A stretch of DNA of 64,000 nt from Massilia pinisoli (GCF_024753285.1 NZ_JANUGW010000002.1:1-64000), one strand, 5' to 3'; positions 1 to 9,440 are shown, numbered from the stretch's first letter. Numbers and translations are program-made. Notes: generated by a model not told the origin, from the letters alone.

Positions 1-348
1 CACGTCGTCGAAGCCCGCGGGGCTCGGCATCGTTGCACTGATTTATCAAGGCCCGAAGCGGAATCTGCGTCACGATAGCCCGCGTGCCCAGCGGAAATAA
101 CGCTCGTATCCCACATCATGAAAATCGGTTCGCAGATGTGAAAAGCCAATCGGCGAGTCACACCCGGCCGTTTCCATTTTGAGAAATTTGCTTCCGTATC
201 ATGAAAATGAATTTTTAAGCATTTGATTTAAAAGAAAATAAAAACCGTCATATGTCTTATATAAGACCATTGGTGCTGCGCACAACCGGCGCTATCATTG
301 TTTCCAACGGAATCACTGTCCAACCTCGTTTCACATTGGGAGAACGCC
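1..348. other. Upstream region of aceA; possible start of a divergent gene at the left edge
   Basis: This stretch holds no complete gene. On the minus strand an ATG at 30 opens a frame running off the left edge (first residues MPSPAGFDDV), with an in-frame stop a few codons upstream of it; only ten codons are visible, so a divergent neighbour is possible but unproven. The interval 200-265 is markedly AT-rich compared with its surroundings and contains the operator-like palindrome listed separately, as expected of the aceA promoter region. No ribosome binding site is evident for the minus-strand ATG. Confidence 0.4.
254..267. promoter_or_regulatory. Perfect 14-bp palindrome upstream of aceA (candidate operator)
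   Basis: GTCTTATATAAGAC is a perfect palindrome 81 bases before the aceA start, in an AT-rich promoter-like stretch. A 13/14 match lies upstream of acnB at 57950-57963, so the two glyoxylate/TCA genes of this window probably share a regulator. The regulator is not encoded here; a GntR-family repressor is a guess from memory of similar sites near TCA-cycle genes in related bacteria. Confidence 0.6.
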
Positions 349-1647
349 ATGGCAACTCGTGAACAGCAAATCGCCGCCCTGCAACAGGATTGGGAGACCA
401 ACCCGCGCTGGAAAGGTATCGTCCGCAATTACACGGCGGAAGATGTCGTACGGCTGCGAGGCTCCGTGCAGATCGAACATACCCTCGCCCGCCGCGGCGC
501 CGAGAAGCTGTGGAACCTGATCAACGACGAGCCGTACGTGAACGCGCTGGGTGCGCTGACGGGCAACCAGGCCATGCAACAGGTCAAGGCTGGCCTGAAG
601 GCGATCTACCTGTCGGGCTGGCAGGTCGCGGGCGATGCCAACCTGGCCGGCGAAATGTATCCGGACCAGTCGCTGTACCCGGCCAACTCGGTGCCGATGG
701 TCGTCAAGCGCATCAACAACACGTTCCAGCGCGCCGACCAGATCCAGTGGTCGGAAGGCAAGGACGACGTCGACTATTTCGCGCCGATCGTCGCGGATGC
801 GGAAGCCGGCTTCGGAGGCGTGCTGAATGCGTTCGAGCTGATGAAGTCCATGATCGAAGCGGGCGCCGCCGGCGTGCACTTCGAAGACCAGCTGGCGTCC
901 GTCAAGAAGTGCGGCCACATGGGCGGCAAGGTGCTCGTGCCGACGCGCGAGGCCGTCGAGAAGCTGACGGCGGCCCGTCTGGCGGCCGACGTGATGGGCA
1001 CGCCGACGATCCTGGTGGCCCGCACGGACGCCGAGGCGGCCGACTTGCTGACGGCCGACGTCGACGCGAACGACAAGCCGTTCTGCACGGGCGAGCGCAC
1101 GGTCGAGGGCTTTTTCCGCGTCAAGCCGGGCGTCGACCAGGCCATCGCGCGCGGCCTCGCGTATGCGCCGTACGCCGACCTCGTGTGGTGCGAGACGGGC
1201 AAGCCCGACCTGGAATTCGCCAAACGCTTCGCCGACGCCATCCACGACAAATTCCCGGGCAAGATGCTCGCGTATAACTGCTCGCCGTCGTTCAACTGGA
1301 AGAAGAACCTGGACGACGCCACGATCGCCAAGTTCCAGAAGGAGCTGGGCGCGATGGGCTACAAATTCCAGTTCATCACCTTGGCCGGCTTCCACGCACT
1401 GAACTACAGCATGTTCAACCTGGCGCATGGCTATGCGCGCCGCGGCATGTCGGCCTTCGTCGAGCTGCAGGAAGCGGAATTCTCCGCCGCCGACAAGGGG
1501 TTCACGGCCGTCAAGCACCAGCGCGAAGTGGGCACCGGCTACTTCGACGCGGTGACGCAGACCATCCAGCAGCACCAGAGCTCGACGACGGCACTGCACG
1601 GCTCGACGGAGGACGAACAGTTCTTCGACGAAAAGAAAGTCGCCTGA
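349..1647 (+). CDS. aceA: Isocitrate lyase
   Basis: Cleaves isocitrate to glyoxylate and succinate in the cytosol, the first step of the glyoxylate bypass for growth on acetate and fatty acids. The 432-residue product has the usual bacterial length and the ICL signature KKCGHMGGK, with the catalytic cysteine in the KKCGH motif. The start is at ATG 349 ([13 protein letters not shown]), 5-12 bases after a GGGAGA ribosome binding site; an in-frame upstream start at 298 would add 17 unrelated residues. It is a single-gene unit with its own terminator at 1685-1718; malate synthase is not adjacent. A perfect palindrome at 254-267, shared with acnB, suggests repressor control by carbon source. The identification is secure. 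Confidence 0.97.
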   Translation: MATREQQIAALQQDWETNPRWKGIVRNYTAEDVVRLRGSVQIEHTLARRGAEKLWNLINDEPYVNALGALTGNQAMQQVKAGLKAIYLSGWQVAGDANLAGEMYPDQSLYPANSVPMVVKRINNTFQRADQIQWSEGKDDVDYFAPIVADAEAGFGGVLNAFELMKSMIEAGAAGVHFEDQLASVKKCGHMGGKVLVPTREAVEKLTAARLAADVMGTPTILVARTDAEAADLLTADVDANDKPFCTGERTVEGFFRVKPGVDQAIARGLAYAPYADLVWCETGKPDLEFAKRFADAIHDKFPGKMLAYNCSPSFNWKKNLDDATIAKFQKELGAMGYKFQFITLAGFHALNYSMFNLAHGYARRGMSAFVELQEAEFSAADKGFTAVKHQREVGTGYFDAVTQTIQQHQSSTTALHGSTEDEQFFDEKKVA

Positions 1648-1684
1648 TGCCCCGATAGATTCCTCCACCCATCCTCGGATGGTC

Positions 1685-1718
1685 AGCCGCAGTGGTCACA
1701 AGCCGCTGCGGCTTTTTT
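1685..1718 (+). terminator. Rho-independent terminator after aceA
   Basis: An 8-bp perfect stem (AGCCGCAG at 1685-1692 with CTGCGGCT at 1706-1713) is followed by a run of six T residues, 38 bases after the aceA stop. Confidence 0.85.
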
Positions 1719-1728
1719 GTGCCTGATC

Positions 1729-1931
1729 AATTCGGGGTCAGAGCATCGATTCGGGGTCCGAGCACCAATGGAATCACTATTTGGACGCAAAAAAACTCGT
1801 TCGAGCCATGTGTGGCGCGTTGCCATCCGCTGTGGGAAGGCGCGGTGGCTGGTACGGAAACTGGCCGTAGGAACTTGCTTGACAAGGTGCTCTGACCCCG
1901 AATGGTGGTGATATGTGCTCTGACCCCGAAT
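1729..1931. repeat. REP-like palindromic element (two direct plus two inverted 16-mers)
   Basis: The 16-mer ATTCGGGGTCAGAGCA occurs at 1730-1745 and, with one change, at 1749-1764. Its reverse complement TGCTCTGACCCCGAAT occurs exactly at 1888-1903 and 1916-1931. About 120 bases of unrelated sequence lie between the two pairs, with no open frame I can assign. The arrangement looks like a REP/BIME-type or non-autonomous mobile element. From memory, similar GGGGTCAGAGCA arrays flank REP-associated tyrosine transposase (RAYT) genes in related genomes; no transposase is present here. It fills most of the 384-base gap between aceA and rlmJ. Confidence 0.7.
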
Positions 1932-2031
1932 TTATCGCTTGTTGGGCCAGAGACGTATCTGGTGGATAATGGTGGTTGGCCCACGCGCGCATGCGCGGTG
2001 TGGGCTCCGCCTCAACCAGATTGGAATCCCT

Positions 2032-3270
2032 ATGTTCAGCTACCGCCACGCCTTCCACGCGGGTAACCATGCCGATGTCCTGAAGCACTTTATTCAGGTT
2101 CAGTTGCACAAATACATGAACCAGAAAGACACGGCCTACACGTATATCGACACCCACGCGGGTGCCGGCGTGTACGCGCTCGACAGCGCGCAGGCGGTCA
2201 AGAGCGGCGAATACATCGACGGCATCGCGCGCCTGTGGGGCCGCGACGACCTGCCGCCGGCGCTGGCGGACTACGTCGGCCTCGTGCGCTCGTTGAACCC
2301 GAGCGGCAAGCTGCGCTGGTATCCCGGCTCGCCGTGGGTGGCCGATGCCGAGGCCCGGCTGGAAGACCGCCTGCGCCTGTTCGAACTGCATCCAGCCGAC
2401 ATCAAGGTGCTCGCCGAGAACGTCCGCAAGCGCGAGGCGCACCATGCGGAGCAGGGCGAACGGGCGCGCGGGCGCCGCATCCTCGTCGAGCGCGCCGACG
2501 GTTTTCACGGTTTGAAGACGCTGCTGCCACCGCCGTCGCGGCGCGCGCTGGTGCTCGTCGATCCGCCGTACGAAGTCAAGCTGGACTACAAGCACGTGCG
2601 CGACGCGCTCGAGGAAGCGCTGAAGCGTTTCCCGGCCGGCATGTACGCCATCTGGTATCCCGTGCTGCAACGCATGGAATCGCGCCAGTTCGCCGACCGC
2701 CTCAAGCGCCTGCCCGCGAAGGAATGGTTGCACGTCACGTTGAGCGTGGCGGGCCCGCGCGCCGACGGCAACGGGCTGCACAGCAGCGGCATGTTCATCC
2801 TGAATCCGCCATACACGCTGGAAGCGACGTTGCGCGAGACGATGCCTTACCTCGTGCAGGTACTCGGCCAGGATGCCGGCGCCACGTTCCGTATCGAAAA
2901 AGGCACGCAGGTGACGGGTGCCATCGCGCGCGAAGGCGCCGCCGGCGCGCCGCGTCAGCCGGTGGGTAATGCGCGCCGGGCGAGTCCGCTGTCGGGTGGC
3001 GGCAGCCTGCGCCTGCCCGGGCAGGCGTATGGCGACGGTCCGCGCACGCGCGGCGAAGGCGAGCAGGGCCGCGCGCCGGGCGCTGCGGCGGGACGCGGCC
3101 AGCGTTCTCCGGCCCCAGGTCAGCGCGATGGCGACGCAGCCCAAGGCGAACGCAAGGCGGCCCCGCGCGGTGCCGGACCGGGTGCCCGCACGCAGTCGCG
3201 CAAGGCCAGTCCGAACGCCGATACGGCGCCGCGCGCACCGTTCAAGCGCAACGGCTCGGGGCGGTCCTGA
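2032..3270 (+). CDS. rlmJ: 23S rRNA (adenine-N6)-methyltransferase RlmJ with long disordered C-terminal tail
   Basis: Methylates A2030 of 23S rRNA with S-adenosylmethionine, by homology to E. coli RlmJ (COG2961). The start MFSYRHAFHAGNHADVLKH is the family's typical N-terminus; an open frame upstream to 1939 is non-homologous. The catalytic DPPY motif of N6-adenine methyltransferases is at residues 177-180. The product is 412 residues against about 280 in E. coli: residues about 294-412 form an extra tail rich in Arg, Gly, Pro and Ala (for example RTRGEGEQGRAPGAAAGRG), probably disordered and nucleic-acid binding. It stands alone between the repeat element and the next gene. Core function is confident; the role of the tail is unknown. 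Confidence 0.9.
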   Translation: MFSYRHAFHAGNHADVLKHFIQVQLHKYMNQKDTAYTYIDTHAGAGVYALDSAQAVKSGEYIDGIARLWGRDDLPPALADYVGLVRSLNPSGKLRWYPGSPWVADAEARLEDRLRLFELHPADIKVLAENVRKREAHHAEQGERARGRRILVERADGFHGLKTLLPPPSRRALVLVDPPYEVKLDYKHVRDALEEALKRFPAGMYAIWYPVLQRMESRQFADRLKRLPAKEWLHVTLSVAGPRADGNGLHSSGMFILNPPYTLEATLRETMPYLVQVLGQDAGATFRIEKGTQVTGAIAREGAAGAPRQPVGNARRASPLSGGGSLRLPGQAYGDGPRTRGEGEQGRAPGAAAGRGQRSPAPGQRDGDAAQGERKAAPRGAGPGARTQSRKASPNADTAPRAPFKRNGSGRS

Positions 3271-3433
3271 CCCTGTTCGTATAAAACGTTTCCTAAAAGA
3301 ATGACTGTTGCCGAAACGTTTTGATACGATGTCGAAATGTAAAGACTGCTCGTCTGTAGTATAGTCGCACCCGTATTCCGGTCAGACCGGTTCCGGTGCG
3401 CATGGTGCGTGCCGCGTGTTTCAGGAGTTTTTC

Positions 3434-4708
3434 ATGCAAGCGGTAGCAACGGCAGTCGCGTCCACGCCGTCCGACGAGTTCTTTCTGGCGCGCCAGCCCA
3501 TTCTCGGGCGCGACCAGAAACTGGTGGCGTTCGAGTTGCTGTTTCGTGCCGCGCCAGAGCATGAAGACGCACAGCTGACCGATTATGCCGCGGCCACCGC
3601 GGCCGTGATCTCCCATGCGTCGCAGCTGGGCATGAAGCAGGTGGTGGGCGAGCAGACTGCCTTCGTCAATGTCGACGAGGTGGTGCTGATGAGCGATTTC
3701 GTCCGCTTCCTCCCTCCCGATCAAGTCATCCTGGAAATCCTGGAAACCGTCCGCCCGACGACAGCATTGCTGGCGCGTATCCGGGAGCTGAAAGAGCTCG
3801 GATTCAAGTTCGCTCTCGACGACGTGATAGGCCATTCGGAGCAGGTCAGCAAGCTGCGTAATCTCGTCGACGTCATCAAGATCGACTTGCAGGGCGTCGG
3901 CCGCGACGAGCTCGCCGACCTCGTGCGCACCTTGCGCGGGCCACACCAGAAGCTGCTGGCGGAAAAGGTCGAGACGGTCGAGGAATTCCAGCTGTGCCTG
4001 GAACTCGGCTTCGAATATTTCCAAGGCTATTATTTCGCCCGCCCTGCGATCCTGTCGGGCAGGAAGATCACGCCGTCCGAGCTCGTGCTGCTGCGCCTGC
4101 TGGACCTGATCCATGCGCATGCGGACAACGAGGCCATCGAAGCGGCCGTCAAGCGCGACGCGTTGCTGAGCCTGAATCTGCTGCGTCTCGTAAACGGCCA
4201 CCTGGAGGGCACGGGCGCGCCGCGCGTGGAATCGATTGCGCAGGCGCTGGCCCAACTGGGCCGCAGCCAGTTGCAACGCTGGGTGCAGATCCTGCTGTAC
4301 AGCGGTCCCGAGGGTCACGTCGAACTGAATTCGCCCCTGCTGCAGATGGCCACGACGCGCGGCCGCCTGCTCGAACTGATGACCTTGACCCTGCGGCCCG
4401 GCGACGTCGCCGCCGCCAACACGGCGTTCACCGTCGGCATCATGTCGCTGATGGATGCGCTGTTCGGCGTGCCGATGCGCGAGATCCTCGACAAGGTCGA
4501 CATATCGCGCGACGTGCGCGCCGCGCTGCTGGAGCGTGACGGCGACTACGGCGCGATGCTGAGCATCGCGGAATCGCTGGAACATGCGGGACCGGGCCGC
4601 GACCTGGGTGCCGCGTTGGGCCGGCTGGGCCTGTCCGTCAAGCAGGTGCGCGACATCGAACTGGCCGCGTTCGGCTGGGTGCGCGAACTGGGCGCCGAGG
4701 TGCACTGA
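3434..4708 (+). CDS. EAL/HDOD-domain signalling protein (YuxH-type, degenerate EAL)
   Basis: A 424-residue cytosolic protein with an N-terminal EAL-like domain (about 15-205) and a C-terminal HDOD domain (about 210-400). The start at 3434 follows AGGAG by six bases. EAL landmarks are visible but altered: ELL at 34-36 in place of EAL, EILE at 101-104, LDDV rather than DDFG around 128-131, KID at 149-151 and AEKVE at 176-180 in place of AEGVE. Loss of the DDFG loop suggests it no longer hydrolyses c-di-GMP and may bind it or act through protein contacts; that is inference from the motifs. HDOD domains occur in signalling proteins without a single known chemistry. It is monocistronic and converges on the next gene. 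Confidence 0.85.
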   Translation: MQAVATAVASTPSDEFFLARQPILGRDQKLVAFELLFRAAPEHEDAQLTDYAAATAAVISHASQLGMKQVVGEQTAFVNVDEVVLMSDFVRFLPPDQVILEILETVRPTTALLARIRELKELGFKFALDDVIGHSEQVSKLRNLVDVIKIDLQGVGRDELADLVRTLRGPHQKLLAEKVETVEEFQLCLELGFEYFQGYYFARPAILSGRKITPSELVLLRLLDLIHAHADNEAIEAAVKRDALLSLNLLRLVNGHLEGTGAPRVESIAQALAQLGRSQLQRWVQILLYSGPEGHVELNSPLLQMATTRGRLLELMTLTLRPGDVAAANTAFTVGIMSLMDALFGVPMREILDKVDISRDVRAALLERDGDYGAMLSIAESLEHAGPGRDLGAALGRLGLSVKQVRDIELAAFGWVRELGAEVH

Positions 4709-4755
4709 GCGCCCGGCGGCGCTTTCGCAGTACGAGCCGCAAGGCGCTTTCGATT

Positions 4756-5505
4756 CTACAGCGCCAGGAACAGGAAGACAGTCGGTTTCTTGTGAAAGTC
4801 CGGTGAGTTACCCGCCGCCAGCTGCGCCTTCCACTTGGCCGCCGTCTGCGTGCGCACGGTTTCCGTCGTCAGCGACAAATCCGTCGCGACGCAGATCAAG
4901 GTCTGCGGCTGGCAGCTCGCCACGAGCGCTTCCAGCATCGCGCCGTTGCGATAAGGCGTTTCGATCAGCAACTGCGTCTGTTTTTCGCTGCGCGCGCGCT
5001 GTTCCAGTTGCTGGATGCGCTTCGTGCGCTGGGCGGCGTCCGTCGGCAGATAACCGTTGAACGCGAAGCTCTGGCCGTTCAAGCCGCTCGCCATGACCGC
5101 GAGCAGCAGCGACGACGGGCCCACGAGCGGGCGCACGGGAACGCCGTGCTGGTGCGCCAGCCGGACGAGGTCGGCGCCCGGGTCGGCGACGGCCGGCACG
5201 CCCGCTTCCGACACGAGCCCGGCGTCCTGGCCGTCGAGCAGCGGCGCCAGCAGGGCGGCCAGCGCCTGCGGCGGCGTGTTCACGTTGAGTTCTGCGATGC
5301 GGATGTCCTGCAGCGGGCGCGCGAGCGGATGGTCGATGGCGACCAGTTTCAGGAAGGCGCGCGCCGTCTTGGCGTTCTCGGCCACGAAGTAGTCGAGCTT
5401 GCTGGCGATGTCCTGCACCTGCTCGGGCAGGACGTGGGACAGTGCGTGCGGCGCCGCGTCCGTCGGGCCGAGGGTGTTCGGAATGAGGTAGAGCGTACCG
5501 GGCAT
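4756..5505 (-). CDS. SAM-dependent methyltransferase, tetrapyrrole-methylase fold (RsmI paralogue)
   Basis: This 249-residue protein belongs to the TP_methylase superfamily that includes RsmI, which 2'-O-methylates C1402 of 16S rRNA. The N-terminus GTLYLIPNTLG replaces the GxLYVVxTPIGN of true RsmI, while the middle motif SEAGVPAVADPGADLVRLA (about residues 99-117) and VGPSSLLLAVMASGL are retained. It is therefore probably the short paralogue often found next to maf in betaproteobacteria, substrate unknown. It lies 8 bases downstream of maf on the same strand, so the two are likely co-transcribed. Confidence 0.8.
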   Translation of the reverse strand: MPGTLYLIPNTLGPTDAAPHALSHVLPEQVQDIASKLDYFVAENAKTARAFLKLVAIDHPLARPLQDIRIAELNVNTPPQALAALLAPLLDGQDAGLVSEAGVPAVADPGADLVRLAHQHGVPVRPLVGPSSLLLAVMASGLNGQSFAFNGYLPTDAAQRTKRIQQLEQRARSEKQTQLLIETPYRNGAMLEALVASCQPQTLICVATDLSLTTETVRTQTAAKWKAQLAAGNSPDFHKKPTVFLFLAL

Positions 5506-5513
5506 CGTGTTAT

Positions 5514-6131
5514 TTAATTATTGTTGGCGGTGAAAAACGGCATGCCGGCGCGGCGCAGCATGCCCGTGAGGGCGATCAGCGGCAGGCCCGTGAGGGCCGT
5601 CGGGTCGTTGCTGTCGATGCGCTCGAGCAGGGCGATGCCGAGTCCTTCGTTCTTGGCGCTGCCGGCGCAGTCGTACGGCTGTTCGATGCGCAGATAGGCG
5701 TCCAGTTCGGCATCGGGCAGGTCGCGGAACGTCACGAACACCTGCACGTTTTCCACTTGCGCGGCCTCATCCGCGGGCAGGCGGCCGTCCCACAGGCACA
5801 GCGCAGTGTGGAACACGACGCGGTGGCCCCGCATCATCTGCAGCTGGGCGAGGGCGCGGGCGTGGTCGCCGGGCTTGCCGATCTGGAGGCCGTCCAACGT
5901 GGCGACCTGGTCCGAGCCGATGACGAGCGCACCCGGATGCGCGCGGGCGACGGCCGCAGCCTTCTCGCGCGCCAGCCGCAGCGCCGTCGCTTCCGGTGCC
6001 TCGCCGGGACGCGGGGTCTCGTCGATGTCGGGAGAGACAGTGTCGAACGGCAGCTGCAGGCGCTGCAGCAGCTCGCGCCGGTAGGCGGAACTGGAGGCCA
6101 GGATGAGGCGCGGAAGGGTGGGGCTGGACAT
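5514..6131 (-). CDS. Maf-family nucleotide pyrophosphatase (YceF-like, 7-methyl-GTP pyrophosphatase)
   Basis: House-cleaning nucleotide pyrophosphatase of 205 residues. The Maf signature LILASSSAYRRELLQRL is at the N-terminus, followed by DIDETP, the GSDQVATLDG segment and the C-terminal LTGLPLIALTGMLR. The YceF subgroup hydrolyses m7GTP; substrate assignment here rests on family membership. The start MSSPTLPRL at 6131 is preferred because the much longer upstream frame would run through the promoter of the divergent yceD. It is the first gene of a two-gene minus-strand unit with the methylase. Confidence 0.88.
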   Translation of the reverse strand: MSSPTLPRLILASSSAYRRELLQRLQLPFDTVSPDIDETPRPGEAPEATALRLAREKAAAVARAHPGALVIGSDQVATLDGLQIGKPGDHARALAQLQMMRGHRVVFHTALCLWDGRLPADEAAQVENVQVFVTFRDLPDAELDAYLRIEQPYDCAGSAKNEGLGIALLERIDSNDPTALTGLPLIALTGMLRRAGMPFFTANNN

Positions 6132-6236
6132 CGATTTTTGTAAATAAAACAGGAAGATAGCGCTTTTCGACGAAGTCTTTGACGACGCGGGGCGAAGCCT
6201 GCTATTATCGCAGGTTTTCCGGGGATGTTTTTCCAA

Positions 6237-6734
6237 ATGAGCGCTTTTGTCATCGACGCTTTTGAATTTTGTCGGAACAACGGCCATCGTGAAGGCGTCA
6301 CGCCGGTGGTGGACATGCCCCGTCTGGCAGCCGATTGCGCCGACAAGTCCGGCGAGATCGCCTGGTCCATCGATGGCGGCCAGACGCGGCAGGGGTATCC
6401 GATGCTGACGTTGTCCGTCTCCGGAACCGTGCAGCTGGTGTGCCAGCGCTGCCTGACCCCGTTCGGCTACGAGATCGATTCGTCGACCGAGCTGGTGCTG
6501 GGCAAGGACGACGCGGAAGCGGACGAGATCGAGGAAATCCTCGACGACGAGAGCATCGACGTGATCGTCGGCAGCCACACCTGCGACATCCGCGACTTGC
6601 TGGAAGATGAAGCCCTGCTGGCCCTGCCGCAGGCACCGAAACACGAGGTGTGCCCCGATACCAAGCTGCTGGACACGATCAAGTCCGAGAAGGTATCGCC
6701 GTTTGCGGCATTGAAGAGCCTCAAATCTGAATAA
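6237..6734 (+). CDS. yceD: YceD family protein (DUF177, 23S rRNA accumulation protein)
   Basis: A 165-residue cytosolic protein required in other bacteria and plastids for normal 23S rRNA accumulation. A CxxC pair (VCQRC, about residues 66-70) and a second cysteine site later in the chain may bind metal. The highly acidic middle (DDAEADEIEEILDDES) is typical. The start at 6237 (MSAFVIDAFEF) is preferred over 6225 because the GGGG motif is too close to 6225. It is the first gene of the conserved yceD-rpmF-plsX-fab block. Confidence 0.87.
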   Translation: MSAFVIDAFEFCRNNGHREGVTPVVDMPRLAADCADKSGEIAWSIDGGQTRQGYPMLTLSVSGTVQLVCQRCLTPFGYEIDSSTELVLGKDDAEADEIEEILDDESIDVIVGSHTCDIRDLLEDEALLALPQAPKHEVCPDTKLLDTIKSEKVSPFAALKSLKSE

Positions 6735-6944
6735 AAGAATTGCAGTGGGTGCTGCCTCCGGGTAGCATTCGCAGCGTCAAAACGTGTCAAACGCGTGCAG
6801 CTCGAGTATTGAGTCATCGTTGTAAGGCAGCGTTAAGCATGTCGGCAATGGCCTTCCCATGGGTATTGCCGCTGGGATACTCGATGCGCATGTATTTGCA
6901 AGTCGAATGTGTTAGAATTTTAGAACTTAAGTTTAGGAGTCATC

Positions 6945-7127
6945 ATGGCAGTTCAACAGAATAAGAAGTCCCCGTCGAAGCGCGGCATGCACCGTTCGCA
7001 CGATTTCCTGACCGCCCCGAACCTGGCAGTCGAGCCGACCACCGGCGAAACGCACCTGCGTCACCACATCAGCCCGAACGGTTTCTACCGTGGCCGTAAA
7101 GTGCTCAAGACCAAGAACGACGAGTAA
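6945..7127 (+). CDS. rpmF: 50S ribosomal protein L32
   Basis: Sixty residues, starting [19 protein letters not shown], match L32 across the full length; L32 sits in the large subunit. An AGGAG ribosome binding site lies 7 bases upstream. It is 210 bases after yceD and is followed by a clear terminator, so it can be expressed apart from plsX. No zinc-binding cysteines are present, the usual form for this lineage. Confidence 0.97.
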   Translation: MAVQQNKKSPSKRGMHRSHDFLTAPNLAVEPTTGETHLRHHISPNGFYRGRKVLKTKNDE

Positions 7128-7153
7128 TCGACGTCTTGCTGTTTTGTTCGATG

Positions 7154-7194
7154 AAAGCGGTGCAACGTATGACGAATGCGTGGCACCGCTTTTT
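7154..7194 (+). terminator. Rho-independent terminator after rpmF
   Basis: A ten-base arm AAAGCGGTGC (7154-7163) pairs with GCACCGCTTT (7183-7192) and runs into TTTTT, 27 bases after rpmF. It separates rpmF from plsX. Confidence 0.8.
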
Positions 7195-7333
7195 CTTTCG
7201 CGGTACCCGTGTCGCCGGTCGCAACCGGAACTGGCACACCGTCATTTTCCATCCCGCTGACTCGGCTCGCTGTGTATCCCGCCGAGAACGAGCAACTGCC
7301 GGCCGACCTTGAGCCTGCGGTCCATCCCGACAA

Positions 7334-8374
7334 ATGACAATCAAAATTTCCATCGACTGCATGGGCGGCGACCACGGCCCCGCCGTGACCATCCCGGCAG
7401 CCCTCGCTTTCCTCAAGCGCGAACCCGATGCCGAACTGATCCTCGTTGGCCAGGAAGAGCAGGTCCGCGCTGAACTCAAGAAACATCATGCGGGCGACCA
7501 GCCGCGCCTCACCGTCCGCCATGCGTCGGAAGTGGTGGCGATGGACGATCCCGTCGAAGTCGCCCTGCGCCGCAAGAAGGATTCGTCGATGCGCGTGGCG
7601 ATCGAGCTCGTCAAGGACGGCAGCGCCGACGTCTGCGTCTCCGCCGGCAACACGGGCGCGCTGATGGCGATCTCGCGCTATGTGCTGAAGACGATGGCCG
7701 ACGTCGACCGCCCGGCCATCTGCTCGATCCTGCCGAACCAGAAGGGCGGCCCGACTTATATGCTGGACCTGGGCGCCAACGTGGATTGCGAGCCCCATCA
7801 CCTGCACCAGTTCGCCATCATGGGCGCCGTGCTGTTCGAGGCGATGGAGCACCGCCGCCCCAGCATCGGCCTGCTCAACGTGGGCACGGAAGAGATCAAG
7901 GGCAACGAAGTGGTCAAGGCCACCGCACCCCTGCTGCGGGCCGACCACGAACGCGGCGTGCTGAATTTTTATGGCAACGTCGAAGGCAACGACATCTTCA
8001 AGGGCACGGTCGACGTCGTCGTGTGCGACGGTTTCGTCGGCAACGTCACGTTGAAGGCGATCGAAGGGCTGTCCCGCTTCTTCAAGACGACGTTCATGGA
8101 AAGCACCATGTCGAAGTTGGGCGCGCTGCTGGCGCGCAAATCGCTGAAGAAGCTGAACCCCGAAAGCTATAACGGCGCGGGCCTGCTGGGCTTGAAGGGC
8201 CTCGTGTTCAAGAGCCACGGCGGTGCCAGTGCGTACGCCTACGAGTGGGCGATTCGACGCGCTTTTGACGCGGCGAAATATAATGTGCAAGCGCAACTCT
8301 CGACCTTGATCGCCGAAATGTTGCCGCAAACGCCCGACGCAGGGGCGCCTGGGTCAACCATTCAGCAAGGTTAG
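7334..8374 (+). CDS. plsX: Phosphate acyltransferase PlsX
   Basis: Converts acyl-ACP and phosphate to acyl-phosphate, the acyl donor for PlsY in phospholipid synthesis; a peripheral membrane enzyme. The 346-residue protein starts [16 protein letters not shown], the diagnostic N-terminus, and contains [10 protein letters not shown] and the conserved LDLGANVDC. It sits two bases before fabH, giving the standard plsX-fabHDG order linking phospholipid and fatty-acid synthesis. Confidence 0.96.
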   Translation: MTIKISIDCMGGDHGPAVTIPAALAFLKREPDAELILVGQEEQVRAELKKHHAGDQPRLTVRHASEVVAMDDPVEVALRRKKDSSMRVAIELVKDGSADVCVSAGNTGALMAISRYVLKTMADVDRPAICSILPNQKGGPTYMLDLGANVDCEPHHLHQFAIMGAVLFEAMEHRRPSIGLLNVGTEEIKGNEVVKATAPLLRADHERGVLNFYGNVEGNDIFKGTVDVVVCDGFVGNVTLKAIEGLSRFFKTTFMESTMSKLGALLARKSLKKLNPESYNGAGLLGLKGLVFKSHGGASAYAYEWAIRRAFDAAKYNVQAQLSTLIAEMLPQTPDAGAPGSTIQQG

Positions 8375-8376
8375 CA

Positions 8377-9357
8377 ATGACTTACAGCAAAATTATCGGC
8401 ACCGGCAGCTATCTGCCTGCACGGCGTGTCACGAACGACGACCTGGCGGCTCAGTTGGGCGCCAAGGGCATCGAGACGTCGGACGAGTGGATTACCACCC
8501 GCAGCGGCATCACCGCGCGCCACTACGCGGCGCCGGACGAAAACGCGTCGGACCTGGCCGTGTACGCCGCGCGCAATGCGCTCGAAGCGGCCGGCCTGGA
8601 GGCCGAGCAGATCGACTTGATCATCGTCGCCACTTCGACGCCCGACTTCTTCGGCAGCTTCCCCAGCACGGCGTGCATCGTCCAGAACAAGCTGGGCATG
8701 CGCAACAACAGCGCCGCGTTCGACATGGGGGCCGTATGCAGCGGCTTCGTGTATGCGTTGTCGACGGCCGACGCGTTCATCAAGGCCGGTCACGCAAAGA
8801 ACGTGCTCGTGATTGGCACGGAAGTGTTTTCGCGCATCCTCGACTTCGATGACCGCACCACCTGCGTGCTGTTCGGCGACGGCGCCGGCGCCGTCGTGCT
8901 GTCGGCCTCGGGAGAGCCGGGCGTGCTGTCCATCAAGCTGCATGCTGACGGCAGCTACGGCGACATCCTGTGCGGCCCCGCGAATCCGGGCAACGCGTCC
9001 GCCAATCAGAAGTTCCTGTACATGGACGGCCCGGCCGTTTTCAAGCTGGCCGTCACCGTGCTGGAAAAGGTCGCCAACGAAGCGCTGGCACATGCGCAGA
9101 TGCCGGCGAGCGACATCGACTGGCTGATCCCGCACCAGGCCAACCTGCGCATCATGGCGGGCACGGCGAAGAAGCTGGGCCTGCCGAACGAGAAGATGGT
9201 CGTCACCGTCCACGAACACGGCAATACTTCGGCCGCGTCGATCCCGCTGGCGCTCGACATCGCCGTGCGCGACGGCCGCATCAAGCCGGGCCACAACGTC
9301 ATGATGGAAGGCGTGGGTGGTGGCTTCACGTGGGGCGCCGTCCTGGCGCGCATGTGA
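8377..9357 (+). CDS. fabH: Beta-ketoacyl-ACP synthase III
   Basis: Condenses acetyl-CoA with malonyl-ACP to start fatty-acid synthesis. The 326-residue protein has the active-site cysteine in [10 protein letters not shown] at residue 121, the histidine in [11 protein letters not shown] and the asparagine in EHGNTSAAS, the complete Cys-His-Asn triad. It is tightly coupled to plsX upstream and followed by fabD after 83 bases. Confidence 0.97.
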   Translation: MTYSKIIGTGSYLPARRVTNDDLAAQLGAKGIETSDEWITTRSGITARHYAAPDENASDLAVYAARNALEAAGLEAEQIDLIIVATSTPDFFGSFPSTACIVQNKLGMRNNSAAFDMGAVCSGFVYALSTADAFIKAGHAKNVLVIGTEVFSRILDFDDRTTCVLFGDGAGAVVLSASGEPGVLSIKLHADGSYGDILCGPANPGNASANQKFLYMDGPAVFKLAVTVLEKVANEALAHAQMPASDIDWLIPHQANLRIMAGTAKKLGLPNEKMVVTVHEHGNTSAASIPLALDIAVRDGRIKPGHNVMMEGVGGGFTWGAVLARM

Positions 9358-9440
9358 CGCCGGTCAACCCGGACTGAACAACCCACCGGGCGTCCGGTCG
9401 AACGGATCGGCGTCCGCACAACAAGATCAAGGAGCACTTG

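Noticed and set aside
331..1668. 445-codon open frame antisense to aceA, and similar long antisense frames under lepA, uvrC, acnB and the c-di-GMP gene
   Set aside because: They arise from GC-rich codon bias of the true gene; compositions are Arg/His/Leu-rich with no domains and no ribosome binding sites.
1939..2031. N-terminal extension of RlmJ to 1939
   Set aside because: The extension overlaps the repeat-element flank and has no family similarity; MFSYRHAFHAGN is the conserved start.
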